In this document: positions 45,499-54,446 of the stretch, piece by piece | How the letters are laid out: every line of letters starts with the position of its first letter | How positions within the stretch are numbered: the stretch's first letter is position 1 | NCBI GenBank assembly: GCA_963844435.1 | Contig: CAWJOG010000023.1 | Location: 154,943-218,942 of the forward strand | DNA: 64,000 nt | Source of the DNA: JBDSLU01 sp963844435 | GTDB taxonomy: Bacteria; Acidobacteriota; Vicinamibacteria; Vicinamibacterales; Vicinamibacteraceae | Reading direction: 5' to 3' | Notes under the pieces: model-generated | Told to the model about the DNA's origin: nothing | The model's input: the letters and a program-made list of their open reading frames with translations, nothing else | The model's database searches: none | Made by a program: the position numbers and the translations under genes

Positions 45499-46351
45499 TG
45501 GCGACGCCGACCACCCAGCGCGACGTCGAGACGCGCCGTGATCGACAGCGGACGCCCCGGTCATCGTGTTCGAGGGCGTCGACCTGGCCTTCGACGAGAA
45601 GGTGATCCTGAAGAATCTGAGCTTCACGATCCGCCAGGGCCACACGAAGATCTTCCTGGGCGCCAGCGGCGCCGGCAAGTCGACCGATCCTGAAGCTGAT
45701 CCTCGGCCTGCTCAAGCCGGATCGCGGCGCCATCTGGGTCAAGGGCCAGCGCGTCGATCAGCTGAGCGAGGTCGAGATGATGGCGCGTGCGGCAGAACCT
45801 CGGCATGGTGTTCCAGGAAGGCGCGCTGTTCGACTCGCTGACGGTGCGCGAGAACGTCGGCTACAAGCTGTACGAGGAGACGGCGATCTGCCGCTCGACG
45901 AGGTCCACGCGCGGGTCGAGGAGGTGCTCGGCTTCGTCGGCCTCGCCGAGCACATCGACAAGGCGCCGTCGGCGCTGTCGGGCGGCCAGCGGCGGCGCGT
46001 GGCGATCGCCCGCGCGATGACCGCCAAGCCGCCGATCCTGCTCTACGACGAGCCGACGACCGGCCTCGATCCGATCACCTCGGTGACGATCGACGCCGAG
46101 ATCATCAAGCTGCGCGACCTCGAAGGACGTCAGCACCATCATGGTCACGCACCAGCTGCGCGACGCGTTCTACGTCGCCGAGCACACCGCCGTCCGCGAG
46201 GACGGCGAGGTCCGGCTGGATCCGGCCGATCCGGCCAAGGTCGCGGAAACCGAGTTCATCATGCTGCGCGACGGCGACATCGCCTTCGAAGGCGACGTCC
46301 ACGAGCTGCGGGCGTCGTCGCGACCCGTATCTCAAGAGCTTCCTGTCGTAG
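45498..46351 (+). CDS. mlaF: MlaF-family ABC transporter ATPase, about eight frameshifts
   Basis: The ATPase driving the MlaE/MlaD lipid transporter, about 281 aa after correction. Walker A is FLGASGAGKST, the Q loop MVFQEGALFDSLTVRENVGY, the signature LSGGQRRRVAIARAM and Walker B ILLYDEPTTGLDPITS. The H-loop is STIMVTHQL and the C terminus DPYLKSFLS. Extra bases near 45538, 45551, 45686, 45786, 45890, 46126 and 46318 break it into fragments. At 45890 two bases, or one missing base, would be needed. Every functional motif survives, so the gene itself is probably intact in the organism. Confidence 0.88.
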
Positions 46352-46373
46352 CGCTCGCAGTCGAGAGTCTTCC

Positions 46374-47421
46374 ATGCCCCGCACACGCTCGCTCGCCTGG
46401 TCCGAGCTGAAGCTCGGCATCGTCGTCGTCGCCGCCCTCGTGCTGGCGGCCTTCTTCGCCTTCATGGTCGGCGGGGAGGGCGGCCTGCCGTGGCAGCGCT
46501 ACCACCTGAAGACCCGCTTCCCGAACGTGCAGGGCCTCAAGGCCGGCGCCGTCGTGCGGCTGGCCGGCGTCGAAGTCGGCCAGGTCACCGACGTGCAGTT
46601 CGTCGGCGCCCAGGTCGAAGTGACCATGGAACTGAGCGAGGACGTGCAGGACAAGATCACCGAGCAGTCCAAGGCGATGATCGGCTCGATCAGCCTGCTC
46701 GGCGAGACCGCCATCGACATCAACGCGGTCGGCGATTGGCCGGCCGATCCCCGACTGGGGCTACATCCAGTCGGCGCGGACGCCGGGCCAGATCGCCGAG
46801 GTCGCCGAGCAGGCCAACGTCGGCATCGTCGAGGTGACCAACCTGCTGCGCGACATCCGCGCCGGCAAGGGCACGGTGGGGAAGCTGTTCACCGACGAGC
46901 AGGTCTACCGGGAGTTCGCCTCGCTGACGGCCGCCGCCGATCAGCGTCGTGCAGAACCTCAATCGCGGCCGGGGCACGCTGGGCAAGCTGCTGAACGACG
47001 AGGCCGGCCTACCGCTCGCTGCAGGCGTCGCTCGACAACCTGGCGACGATGACCCGCCGGATCAACGCCGGCGAGGGCAGCCTCGGGCGGCTGCTGAAGG
47101 ACGAGGAGTTCGCCAAGTCGCTGTCGTCGACGACGGCCAACTTCGATCGGATTTCGGGCGGCGCTGTCACGGGGCGAAGGGACGGCCGGCAAGCTGCTGA
47201 ACGACGACGCCCTGTACAAGCGGCTGGACGCCGTGACCGGACGCGGCTGGACACGCTCGCTGACGCGCCTGAACGAGGGCCAGGGGACGGCCGGCCTGTT
47301 GCTGCAGGACAAGCAGTTGTATGAGAACATGAACGGCGTCGTGACCGACATGCGGTCGCTTCTGGTGGAGATCAAGAAGGATCCCAAGAAGTTCCTGAAC
47401 GTGAAGGTCAGTATTTTCTGA
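46374..47421 (+). CDS. mlaD: MlaD-family (MCE domain) substrate-binding protein, several frameshifts
   Basis: A membrane-anchored, periplasm-facing MCE-domain protein, about 346 aa after correction. The N terminus MPRTRSLAWSELKLGIVVVA begins a membrane helix, followed by the MCE domain (TRFPNVQGLKAGAVVRLAGV, EVGQVTDVQF, MIGSISLLGETAIDI). The C-terminal part is a repetitive helical region built on GxGTxGKLLxDExxY units (GKGTVGKLFTDEQVY, GRGTLGKLLNDEA, GEGSLGRLLKDEEF, GEGTAGKLLNDDALY, GQGTAGLLLQDKQLY). Extra bases lie near 46752, 46943, 47012, 47163 and, less clearly, 47240. It completes the mlaEFD transporter. Confidence 0.88.
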
Positions 47422-47441
47422 GCGAGCGGAGGAGTCCGATC

Positions 47442-47714
47442 ATGTCAGACGATCGCGGTGCGGGCGGGGTAATGGTCGCGTTCATGCTCGGGGCGATTGC
47501 TGGCGCGGCGGTCGCGCTGCTGGTGGCGCCGACGAGCGGCGAGGAAACCCGGCGCAAGCTCGGGGAAAAGGCGCGTGAGGGCCGCGACAAGGCGAGCGAA
47601 GCCGCGCGCCAGGGCCGCGAGTTCCTGCGGAACCAGCGGGAGGGCCTCAGTACCGCCTTCGAGCGGGGCAAGGAAGCGTTCGAGCAGGCCCGGGGGCCGA
47701 AGGAGACGGCGTGA
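47442..47714 (+). CDS. YtxH-domain small membrane protein
   Basis: A 90-aa protein with one N-terminal transmembrane segment (VMVAFMLGAIAGAAVALLVA) followed by PTSGEETRRKLGEKAREGRD, the YtxH signature, and a charged amphipathic helix rich in Arg, Glu and Ala. YtxH proteins are small stress-associated membrane proteins of unknown mechanism. It starts 21 bp after mlaD, and its TGA overlaps the next GTG, so it is probably cotranscribed with the Mla genes. Confidence 0.85.
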   Translation: MSDDRGAGGVMVAFMLGAIAGAAVALLVAPTSGEETRRKLGEKAREGRDKASEAARQGREFLRNQREGLSTAFERGKEAFEQARGPKETA

Positions 47715-48142
47715 ACGACTGGGCCCCGGTGTTCCTCGGCGTGATCGCCGTCGCGACACTGGTGATGGCGGCGGCGCAGGTCGGGGCCATCATCTACGGG
47801 GCACGTGCGGCGCAGCGGCTCGAGCAGATGCTCGGCCGGTTCGAGACCGATCTGAAGCCCGTGATCGAGCGGGCGAAGATGGTGTCGGAGGATGCCGCGA
47901 AGATGTCGGCGCTGGCGGCCGTCCAGGTCGAGCGCGTCGACCAGGTGTTCCAGGACCTGTCGCAGCGGATCGACGAGACGGCGGTCATGATCCAGCGCGC
48001 CGTCGTGACCCCGGCGCGCGAAGGCGCGGCGCTCTTCGCGGCGGTGCGGGCCACGGTCGCGGCCCTGCGCGGTGTCGCCGGCGGCAGCCGCAAGTCGCCG
48101 CCGACGGGTGTGGAAGAGGACGACGCGCTTTTCATCGGGTGA
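47711..48142 (+). CDS. DUF948-like membrane-anchored coiled-coil protein
   Basis: A 143-aa protein with an N-terminal membrane helix (VFLGVIAVATLVMAAAQVGA). A long heptad-like helix follows (RLEQMLGRFETDLKPVIERA, VERVDQVFQDLSQRIDETAV), then a short disordered tail. This matches the pattern of DUF948 proteins, often found beside YtxH genes as here. Start GTG at 47711 overlaps the YtxH stop by 4 bp (GTGA). Role unknown, possibly envelope stress. Confidence 0.7.
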   Translation: MNDWAPVFLGVIAVATLVMAAAQVGAIIYGARAAQRLEQMLGRFETDLKPVIERAKMVSEDAAKMSALAAVQVERVDQVFQDLSQRIDETAVMIQRAVVTPAREGAALFAAVRATVAALRGVAGGSRKSPPTGVEEDDALFIG

Positions 48143-48187
48143 GCGCGAGCAGCGGTTGAAGTGTCGAGCAGAAGGAGAGCGTCGGCG

Positions 48188-48748
48188 ATGCGCGTAGGAC
48201 GAATGGCCCTGGGGACTGTACTGGCGACGGCACTCGCCGTCGCCCTGGCGGCGCCAGCGGTCGCCGAAGATGCCAAGCTCTCGAAATCATCGGTGCAGGC
48301 CGCGGCGCTGGCCAAGCAGCTGGCCCAGGCCAAGCTGCAGTACATCGCGACCAAGGATCCGACGGATCCCGGGCGGTTCGTCGCGGCGATGCACCTGCCG
48401 GGCGCTCAGCTGCTGATCGTGTCGGCGAGGTACGGCGCGCCCGCGCTGCTCAACGAGAAGGTCCTGCTCGGCAAGTTCCAGGACGCCTACATCGACCTCA
48501 ACTCGGCCTCCGAGGCGGCGACGCGGATCATCGTCGAGGACCTTCGCGCCGACGGCTTCGCCCTGGCGAAGAGCAAGGACATGATGCGCGATTCGTTCGA
48601 AGCGAACGGCAAGCGCGTGATCTTCGACTTCGACTGGCGCAAGCAGAAGCTGACCCAGGCCGAGTACTTCAGCACGCTCGAGGCCGCCGATACGCAGTAC
48701 GCCCGGATGCTCGAGTTGCTGATCGCCGAAGCCCGGAAGACGCATTAG
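48188..48748 (+). CDS. Secreted helical protein of unknown function
   Basis: A 186-aa protein with a clear signal peptide (hydrophobic MALGTVLATALAVALAAPAV, cleavage after AVA). The mature part is mainly helical: SVQAAALAKQLAQAKLQYIA, LPGAQLLIVSARYGAPALLN, KVLLGKFQDAYIDLNSASEA and a C-terminal FDFDWRKQKLTQAEYFSTLE. The ATG at 48188 has AGGAG 7-8 bp upstream; an earlier in-frame start lacks one. I do not recognise the family. Its position downstream of mlaEFD invites the guess of a periplasmic lipid-transport partner, which is only inference. Confidence 0.7.
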   Translation: MRVGRMALGTVLATALAVALAAPAVAEDAKLSKSSVQAAALAKQLAQAKLQYIATKDPTDPGRFVAAMHLPGAQLLIVSARYGAPALLNEKVLLGKFQDAYIDLNSASEAATRIIVEDLRADGFALAKSKDMMRDSFEANGKRVIFDFDWRKQKLTQAEYFSTLEAADTQYARMLELLIAEARKTH

Positions 48749-48760
48749 GGTTGGCGCCGC

Positions 48761-48786
48761 GCGCCGGTGGCCTAGGCTGCCGGCGC
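48761..48786. terminator. Possible bidirectional terminator hairpin
   Basis: GCGCCGG and CCGGCGC form a 7-bp inverted repeat around a 12-base loop, exactly between the convergent secreted-protein and methyltransferase genes. No T run follows, and the arm overlaps the presumed methyltransferase stop, so support is weak. Confidence 0.3.
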
Positions 48787-49855
48787 CCGCCCGCACCACG
48801 GTCACCCAGAGTCCACCGGTGCGCACGCGCACGTCGGTGAACCCAGCGTTCGTCACGTAGGCCTCCAGCTCCGCGGGGGTCGAGTGCCGGCTTACGTTGG
48901 CCGGGCGCTTCGACGGATCCATCCGGAAGTGCTCCATGAAGAGCGCCCACCCTTCCGGCTCCAGCAGGTTGAAGTTGTCGACGTAGACCCGCCCGCCCGG
49001 GCGCAGGACCCGCCGCGCCTCGACGACGTAGCGGAAACGCTCCCACTCGTCGAGGTGCATGAACACGCCCGTGCTGTAGACGACGTCGAGTGACCGGTCG
49101 GCGACGCCGGCGAGGTCGTAGCCGTTCAACGGCACCATGGAGACGTTCGGCAGGTCGGCCAGGGACGTCGCCGCGAAGTGGAGCATGTTCGGCGAGACGT
49201 CGCCGCCGGTCCAGTGGCGGCAGGCCGGGGCCAGGAAGCGGCCGACCCGTCCGGCACCGCACCCGATCTCGAGGACGTCGTCGTTGGCGGTGATGGCGGC
49301 CAGCGTGCGGACGTCGCCGGCGGTCGCCTCGCCGGAACGGGCCCACTCGTCGTCATCAGCCGTGCCGCTGACGGCGACCCGGGCAGCAGCTTCGGTCTGA
49401 GAGATCTCGTCCCATACCTGGCCGTACGCCGTCCTCGTGAAGCCCTGCTCGAGGTGTGCGTGGCGGGCGATCACCGCCCGGCCGATCTCGTGGGTCTCCC
49501 GCGTGCCCGGCCGGCTGGCACGGACAACGAGCGTCGCCTCGGCCAGGTCGGGCAGCGCTTCCGCATCCAGCTGCACCGCGAACCCGCACGTCGCGGCCGT
49601 CGGGACGCCGGGAAACAGCGGCTCGACGTCAGCGCGGGGCGCGTTCGGGGCGCCGGTCCAGACGGTACGTCCGTCGGCCTCGATCGCGACCTCGAGCTGG
49701 GCGCCATCGGTGGAGACGGTCCACCCGCGCACGGTGAGCGTGCGCGCGTAGGGCTGGCGCGGGCCCGGTTCGTCGAGGGCGCCCTTGATCGTCGGCGGCG
49801 TGAGGCCGAGCAGCCGGCCGAGCGGGGAGCGGGAAATCGCGGGCGGAACAGGCAT
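48772..49855 (-). CDS. SAM-dependent methyltransferase with N-terminal beta domain
   Basis: About 360 aa. Residues 1-120 resemble a beta-sandwich (LTVRGWTVSTDGAQLEVAIE; CGFAVQLDAEALPDL). The class I methyltransferase core follows, with motif I DVLEIGCGAGRVGRFLAP, then WTGGDVSPNMLHFA, LDVVYSTGVFMHLDEWERF and RRVLRPGGRVYVDNFNLLEP. A Leu/Trp-containing C-terminal strand (VRVRTGGLWVTVVRAG) closes the fold. As given, the frame stays open into the neighbouring gene. One extra base near 48782 would produce a TAG at 48772-48774. The substrate is unknown. Start is ATG at 49853-49855. Confidence 0.8.
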
Positions 49856-49917
49856 CAGCCCCGCATGGTACCGCGTCTGCCAGCCCTGTGTCAGATGCTG
49901 ACGGCCAGACGGGCCCG

Positions 49918-51159
49918 TCAGGTGCGGCGGAAGGGCACTTGCTCCGACGTCGCCAGCGTGCCGCAGATCCACGCCGCCAGGCCGCAGACGAGGACGACGG
50001 TGCCGAGCGGCCGGGCGGTGCCGTCGTGCCACGTGCCGACGGCGACACCGGCGAGTGCGGCCAGACCGAACTGGAGCGCGCCGAGCAGCGCCGATGCCGA
50101 TCCGGCCTCCTCGCCGTAGCGGGCCAGCGCCGCCGCGGTGGTGTTGGGCCCGACCGCGCCGATGGTGCCGACGTAGACGAACAGGCCCGCGGCGAGCAGC
50201 AGCCACGACGACGTGCCGATCCAGGCGAGGGCCGCGATGACGATCGCGGAGCCGGCGGTGACGTAGAGCTGCCGGCCGAGGATCTGTGCCGGTGTCGAGA
50301 GCCGCAGCCGGAAGCGATTCAGCTGGCTGTTGCCGATCAGCGCGAACGCGTTGCAGCCGAAGACGATCGCGAACTGCCGCGGCGACAGGCCGAGCTGCTC
50401 GATGAAGACGAACGGCGACGCCGCGATGTAGGCGAACATGCCGGCCGCCGCGAAGCCGCCTCCCAGCGCGAGCCCGACGAACCGCAGGTCGCGGAAGATC
50501 CGCAGGTAGCCGCCGGCAACCGTTCCCAGGCCGCCCGACGCCGTCCGCGGCGACGTCTCCGGCAGCCGGCGAATGGTGGCGATCATACACGCCGCGCCGA
50601 ACGCGGCGAGGAGCCAGAAGACGGCCCGCCACGAGAAGCGGACCAGGAGCACGCTGCCGAGCGAGGGCGCCAGCACCGGCGCCAGGCCCATGATCAGGAT
50701 CAGCCGCGAGAACACGCGGGCGGCGTCACGCGCGTCATAGAGGTCGCGGACGATGGCGCGGGCGATGACCAGCGCCGCCGCGCCGCCGAGCGCCTGGGCG
50801 GCCCGCCCGGCGATGAGCACGCCCGGCGTCGCCGCCGTGGCGCAGACGATCGACGCCAGCGTGTAGAGCGCCAGCCCGCCGATCAGGGGCGTCCGCCGGC
50901 CGACGCGATCGCTGAGCGGCCCGTAGGCCAGCTGGCCGAGGGCGAAGCCGGCGAAGAAGGCGGCCAGCGTCGCCTCGAGCAGGCCCGGCGCCGCCTGGAG
51001 GTCCACGGCAATCGCCGGCAGCGCCGGCAGGTACATGTCGATCGACAGCGAGGCGATGGCCGTCAGGATGCCCAGCAGGACGAGCAGCGGGACACCGCGC
51101 GGGCGGGGGTCGATCGACAGGCTGTCCGAGGTCGGACGTTCGAGCAGGGCAGAAGACAC
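49918..51159 (-). CDS. Bcr/CflA-family MFS drug-resistance transporter
   Basis: A 413-aa, 12-helix major facilitator exporter. The N-terminal helix LLGILTAIASLSIDMYLPALP and the Bcr/CflA motif GQLAYGPLSDRVGRRTPLIG are diagnostic. Further helices include APVLAPSLGSVLLV and MFAYIAASPFVFIEQLGLSP. The family exports bicyclomycin, chloramphenicol and related compounds by proton antiport; the actual substrate is unknown. The GTG at 51157-51159 was chosen to give a typical short cytoplasmic N terminus; an ATG 132 bp upstream adds a basic extension overlapping the divergent promoter region. Confidence 0.88.
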   Translation of the reverse strand: MSSALLERPTSDSLSIDPRPRGVPLLVLLGILTAIASLSIDMYLPALPAIAVDLQAAPGLLEATLAAFFAGFALGQLAYGPLSDRVGRRTPLIGGLALYTLASIVCATAATPGVLIAGRAAQALGGAAALVIARAIVRDLYDARDAARVFSRLILIMGLAPVLAPSLGSVLLVRFSWRAVFWLLAAFGAACMIATIRRLPETSPRTASGGLGTVAGGYLRIFRDLRFVGLALGGGFAAAGMFAYIAASPFVFIEQLGLSPRQFAIVFGCNAFALIGNSQLNRFRLRLSTPAQILGRQLYVTAGSAIVIAALAWIGTSSWLLLAAGLFVYVGTIGAVGPNTTAAALARYGEEAGSASALLGALQFGLAALAGVAVGTWHDGTARPLGTVVLVCGLAAWICGTLATSEQVPFRRT

Positions 51160-51289
51160 GCGGCTTCGAGGGCGGGAGCGGGGAACGGCACGCCGGAGGG
51201 CGGTCCAACGATTGTGGCCGAAATCGCGGCGGCGTGTCGAATCCGCCGTCCACACGGACCTGGTACGCCTGTTGAAGGGAAGGCCTCGC

Positions 51290-52375
51290 ATGAGCGCAAC
51301 GGTTCCGCTGCCGAAACCGCCCGGTGCCCACTCCGCCAGGGAAGCCGGACTCTTCTACGCCTCGGACGCGGATCCCGGGATCGCCCGCGTGAAGATCGGC
51401 CGCGCCTTTGCCTACCGCGGCGTGGACGGCCGGCCCGTCCGCGATCGCGCGACCCTCGAACGGATCCGCGCGATGGTGATCCCGCCGGCGTGGCAGAAGG
51501 TCTGGATCGCGCCGAAGGCCAACGCCCATCTCCAGGCCACTGGCCGCGACGCGCGTAAGCGCAAGCAGTATCGCTATCACCCGCGCTGGACCGCGGTGCG
51601 CGACGAGAACAAGTACACCCGCATGCTGGCATTCGCCCGCGTGCTGCCGGCGATCCGTCGCCGCGTCGCCGCGGACCTGCGCCGCCCGTCGCTGTCGCGC
51701 GAGCGCGTCCTCGCCACCGTCGTCGCGCTGCTCGAACGCACGCTGATCCGCGTCGGCAACGACGAGTACGCACGCACCAACGGTTCGTTCGGGTTGACGA
51801 CGCTGCTCGATCGTCACGTTGACGTCCGCGGCCGTCGCGTCCGCTTCCGTTTCCGCGCCAAGAGCGGGGTGATCCAGAAGATCGATCTGCAGGACGCGCT
51901 GCTGGCGCGCAGCGTCCAGCGCTGCCAGGATCTGCCGGGCCAGACACTCTTCCAGTACATCGACGAGACCGGCGCGCAGCGGACGATCTCGTCCACCGAC
52001 GTCAACGCCTACATCCGCGAGGTCGCCGGGGAGGAGTTCACGGCCAAGGACTTCCGGACCTGGTCGGGGACCGTCCTGGCCGCCTGCGCGCTGTGCGCCG
52101 ACATCGAGCTGGGATCGGCGACGGCGCGCAAGCGCTTCGTCTCGGAGGCCATCGGCGACGTCGCCGCGCGGCTCGGCAACACCAAGGCGGTGTGCCGCAA
52201 GTGCTACGTGCACCCGACGGTGATCGACGCCTTCCTCGAAGGCGAGACGATCGCGCCGTTCGTCCGCACCACCGGTGCGGCAAAGGGCCGGCGTCAGCTG
52301 TCCGCGGAAGAGACGGCGGTGGTGAAGCTCCTCACGTCGCGGCTGGACACCCGCACCAGGCGTCGCGCGGCCTGA
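51290..52375 (+). CDS. Type IB DNA topoisomerase
   Basis: A 361-aa poxvirus-like bacterial topoisomerase IB that relaxes supercoils through a 3'-phosphotyrosyl intermediate. The catalytic tyrosine is Y306 in CRKCYVHPTVIDAFLEG. Other core residues lie in RKRKQYRYHPRWTAVRDENK, RVGNDEYARTNGSFGLTTL and KDFRTWSGTVLAACAL. The N-terminal domain has GLFYASDADPGIARVKIGRA. Such enzymes are accessory and horizontally spread among soil bacteria. The start is ATG at 51290, divergent from the MFS gene. Confidence 0.92.
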   Translation: MSATVPLPKPPGAHSAREAGLFYASDADPGIARVKIGRAFAYRGVDGRPVRDRATLERIRAMVIPPAWQKVWIAPKANAHLQATGRDARKRKQYRYHPRWTAVRDENKYTRMLAFARVLPAIRRRVAADLRRPSLSRERVLATVVALLERTLIRVGNDEYARTNGSFGLTTLLDRHVDVRGRRVRFRFRAKSGVIQKIDLQDALLARSVQRCQDLPGQTLFQYIDETGAQRTISSTDVNAYIREVAGEEFTAKDFRTWSGTVLAACALCADIELGSATARKRFVSEAIGDVAARLGNTKAVCRKCYVHPTVIDAFLEGETIAPFVRTTGAAKGRRQLSAEETAVVKLLTSRLDTRTRRRAA

Positions 52376-52513
52376 CGCCGGCACTCGCGTCGCGGCCGCG
52401 GACTCGGCAGCCGGTTGCGCAAGTACGGCAGCGCTTTCCCCACGGCGCGGGTCTCGATGCTCCTCTCGCGCGCTTCCTCATCCGCGGCACGGTGGCACGT
52501 CGCTTGAAGTGCC

Positions 52514-54445
52514 ATGCGGGCTTCCTGGCGAAGCATTCTGGTCCTGTCGCTGCTCGTCAGCTCGAGCGTGGCGTGTAAGGAAGAGGCCAAGATCAAGGTG
52601 TCGAGCCTCTCGCTCGAAGGCGTGCACGCCGTCGAGGAGGCGCAGCTTCGGGCGGCGCTGCAGACCAAGGCGGGCAGCTGGATACCGTTCAGCAAGAAGC
52701 CGGCGTTCGATACGGACGAGTTCCAGCGCGACCTGCAGCGCCTGCGTCAGTTCTACACGGAGCGCGGCTATCCCGACGCCCGCGTGACCAACGTCGGCGT
52801 GACCTTCGACGAGAAGAAGGAGCACGTCCGCCTCACCGTGACCGTGCGCGAAGGCGAGCCGACGCTCGTCGAGTCGATGCGCTTCGAGGGGTTCGAGGTG
52901 CTGCCCGAGCGCCGGCGGGAGTCGCTGAAGAGCCGCTTCGGCCTCGCGCCGGGCGACGTGCGCGATCGCCGGCGCGTCGACGCGGCGCGCGCCACGGCGC
53001 TGAACGTGTTCCAGGAGCAAGGGTTCCCGTACGCGAAGGTGACCGTGGACGAGCTGCCCGGCGAAAGGGCGCGCGGCGTGGCCATCGTCGTCCGCGCCAC
53101 GCCCGGGCAGCCGGCGACCTTCGGGCCGATCGACGTGAGCGGCAACGCCTCGGTGGGCGAGGACGTCATCCTGCGCCAGCTCGCCTTCAAGCCCGGCGAC
53201 CGCTACAGCGCCGGACGGGTCCGCGCCAGCCAGAGCAAGCTGTCGTCGCTCGATCTGTTCCGCTTCGCCTATGTCGAGCCCCGCGGGCTGAACGCGGAAG
53301 GCGGCGAGCAGCCGTCGGCCGTCCCCATGCGCATCACGGTCGCCGAGGACAAGCACCGCCAGTTGAGCGGCGCGGTCGGCTACGGCACCGAAGAGAAGGC
53401 GCGCATCCGCGGGGAATGGAAGCACGTCAACTTCTTCGGCGGCGCCCGCAGCGCCGGGGTCGAGAGCAAGTGGTCGTCGCTCGACCGCGGCGTCCGCCTG
53501 AATTTCAGCGAGCCGTGGTTCTTCACCCGGCATCTCGCGTTCTCGGCCCAGGCGCAGACCTGGGATGAGCGCGAGCCCGTCTATCGGGTCACCACGTATG
53601 GCGGACGCGCCGGCGTCTCGTGGCGGCGCGAGCGGCGGAACCCGGTCACGCGGCGTGGCGCCACGACGTCGGTGAGCACGACGTTCATCAACGAGTTCAC
53701 CGACTATCGCGTCAGCGACGAGGCGCTGGCCGATCCGGACATGCGCAACGCCCTGATCAGCCTCGGCCTCGATCCGGAGACCGGCGCCGCCAGCGGCACG
53801 CTCGTCTCGCTGCGGATGCAGGCCGACCACGACACGACGTCGAGCCGGCTCGATCCGCAGCGCGGCTTCGCCGTGTCGGGCGCGCTCGAGCAGGCCGGCA
53901 AGTTCCTGCCCGGCGCCTTCACCTACACCGAGTTCAGCGGCGAGGTGCGCGGCTACGTCTCGACGCGCCGGCCGTCGAGCGCGGGCCGCCGCGGCATCGT
54001 CTTCGCCGGCCGCCTGCGCGGCGCGACCATCGACGCGCCGCCGCCGATCGACATCTCGGTGCCGTTCTTCAAGCGCTACTTCCTCGGCGGCTCCACCAGC
54101 GTCCGCGGCTGGGGCCGCTACGAGCTGAGCCCGCTGACCGAGTCGGGCCAGCCAATCGGCGGCCTCACCGTCGTCGAGACGTCCGGCGAGGTGCGCGTGC
54201 CGTTCGGCCCCAAGCTCAGTGCGGTCGCCTTCGTCGACGCCGGCAACGTCGGCCGCAATCCCTGGCAGCTCGATCCCGGTGGCTTCCGCGTCGCCGTCGG
54301 TCCCGGCGTCCGCTACGACACCCCGATCGGCCCGGTGCGGTTCGATGTCGGCTACCAGCTCAACCCCATTCCCGGGCTGCTCGTGAACGGCGAGCCCGAG
54401 CGCCGTCCGTGGCGTGCCCACATCAGCATCGGACAGGCCTTCTGA
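52514..54445 (+). CDS. tamA: TamA-like Omp85 outer-membrane protein with POTRA domains
   Basis: A 643-aa outer-membrane assembly factor. After an N-terminal signal (ILVLSLLVSSSVAC, possibly a lipoprotein signal) come about three POTRA domains at residues ~28-300: VSSLSLEGVHAVEEAQLRAA, FYTERGYPDARVTNVG, VFQEQGFPYAKVTVDELPG and GPIDVSGNASVGEDVILRQL. A barrel (residues ~300-643) carries the Omp85 signature FKRYFLGGSTSVRGWGRYEL and a terminal Phe (HISIGQAF). It lies 1 bp before a tamB gene, the classical TAM pairing, so TamA is favoured over BamA. Confidence 0.87.
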   Translation: MRASWRSILVLSLLVSSSVACKEEAKIKVSSLSLEGVHAVEEAQLRAALQTKAGSWIPFSKKPAFDTDEFQRDLQRLRQFYTERGYPDARVTNVGVTFDEKKEHVRLTVTVREGEPTLVESMRFEGFEVLPERRRESLKSRFGLAPGDVRDRRRVDAARATALNVFQEQGFPYAKVTVDELPGERARGVAIVVRATPGQPATFGPIDVSGNASVGEDVILRQLAFKPGDRYSAGRVRASQSKLSSLDLFRFAYVEPRGLNAEGGEQPSAVPMRITVAEDKHRQLSGAVGYGTEEKARIRGEWKHVNFFGGARSAGVESKWSSLDRGVRLNFSEPWFFTRHLAFSAQAQTWDEREPVYRVTTYGGRAGVSWRRERRNPVTRRGATTSVSTTFINEFTDYRVSDEALADPDMRNALISLGLDPETGAASGTLVSLRMQADHDTTSSRLDPQRGFAVSGALEQAGKFLPGAFTYTEFSGEVRGYVSTRRPSSAGRRGIVFAGRLRGATIDAPPPIDISVPFFKRYFLGGSTSVRGWGRYELSPLTESGQPIGGLTVVETSGEVRVPFGPKLSAVAFVDAGNVGRNPWQLDPGGFRVAVGPGVRYDTPIGPVRFDVGYQLNPIPGLLVNGEPERRPWRAHISIGQAF

Positions 54446-54446
54446 C

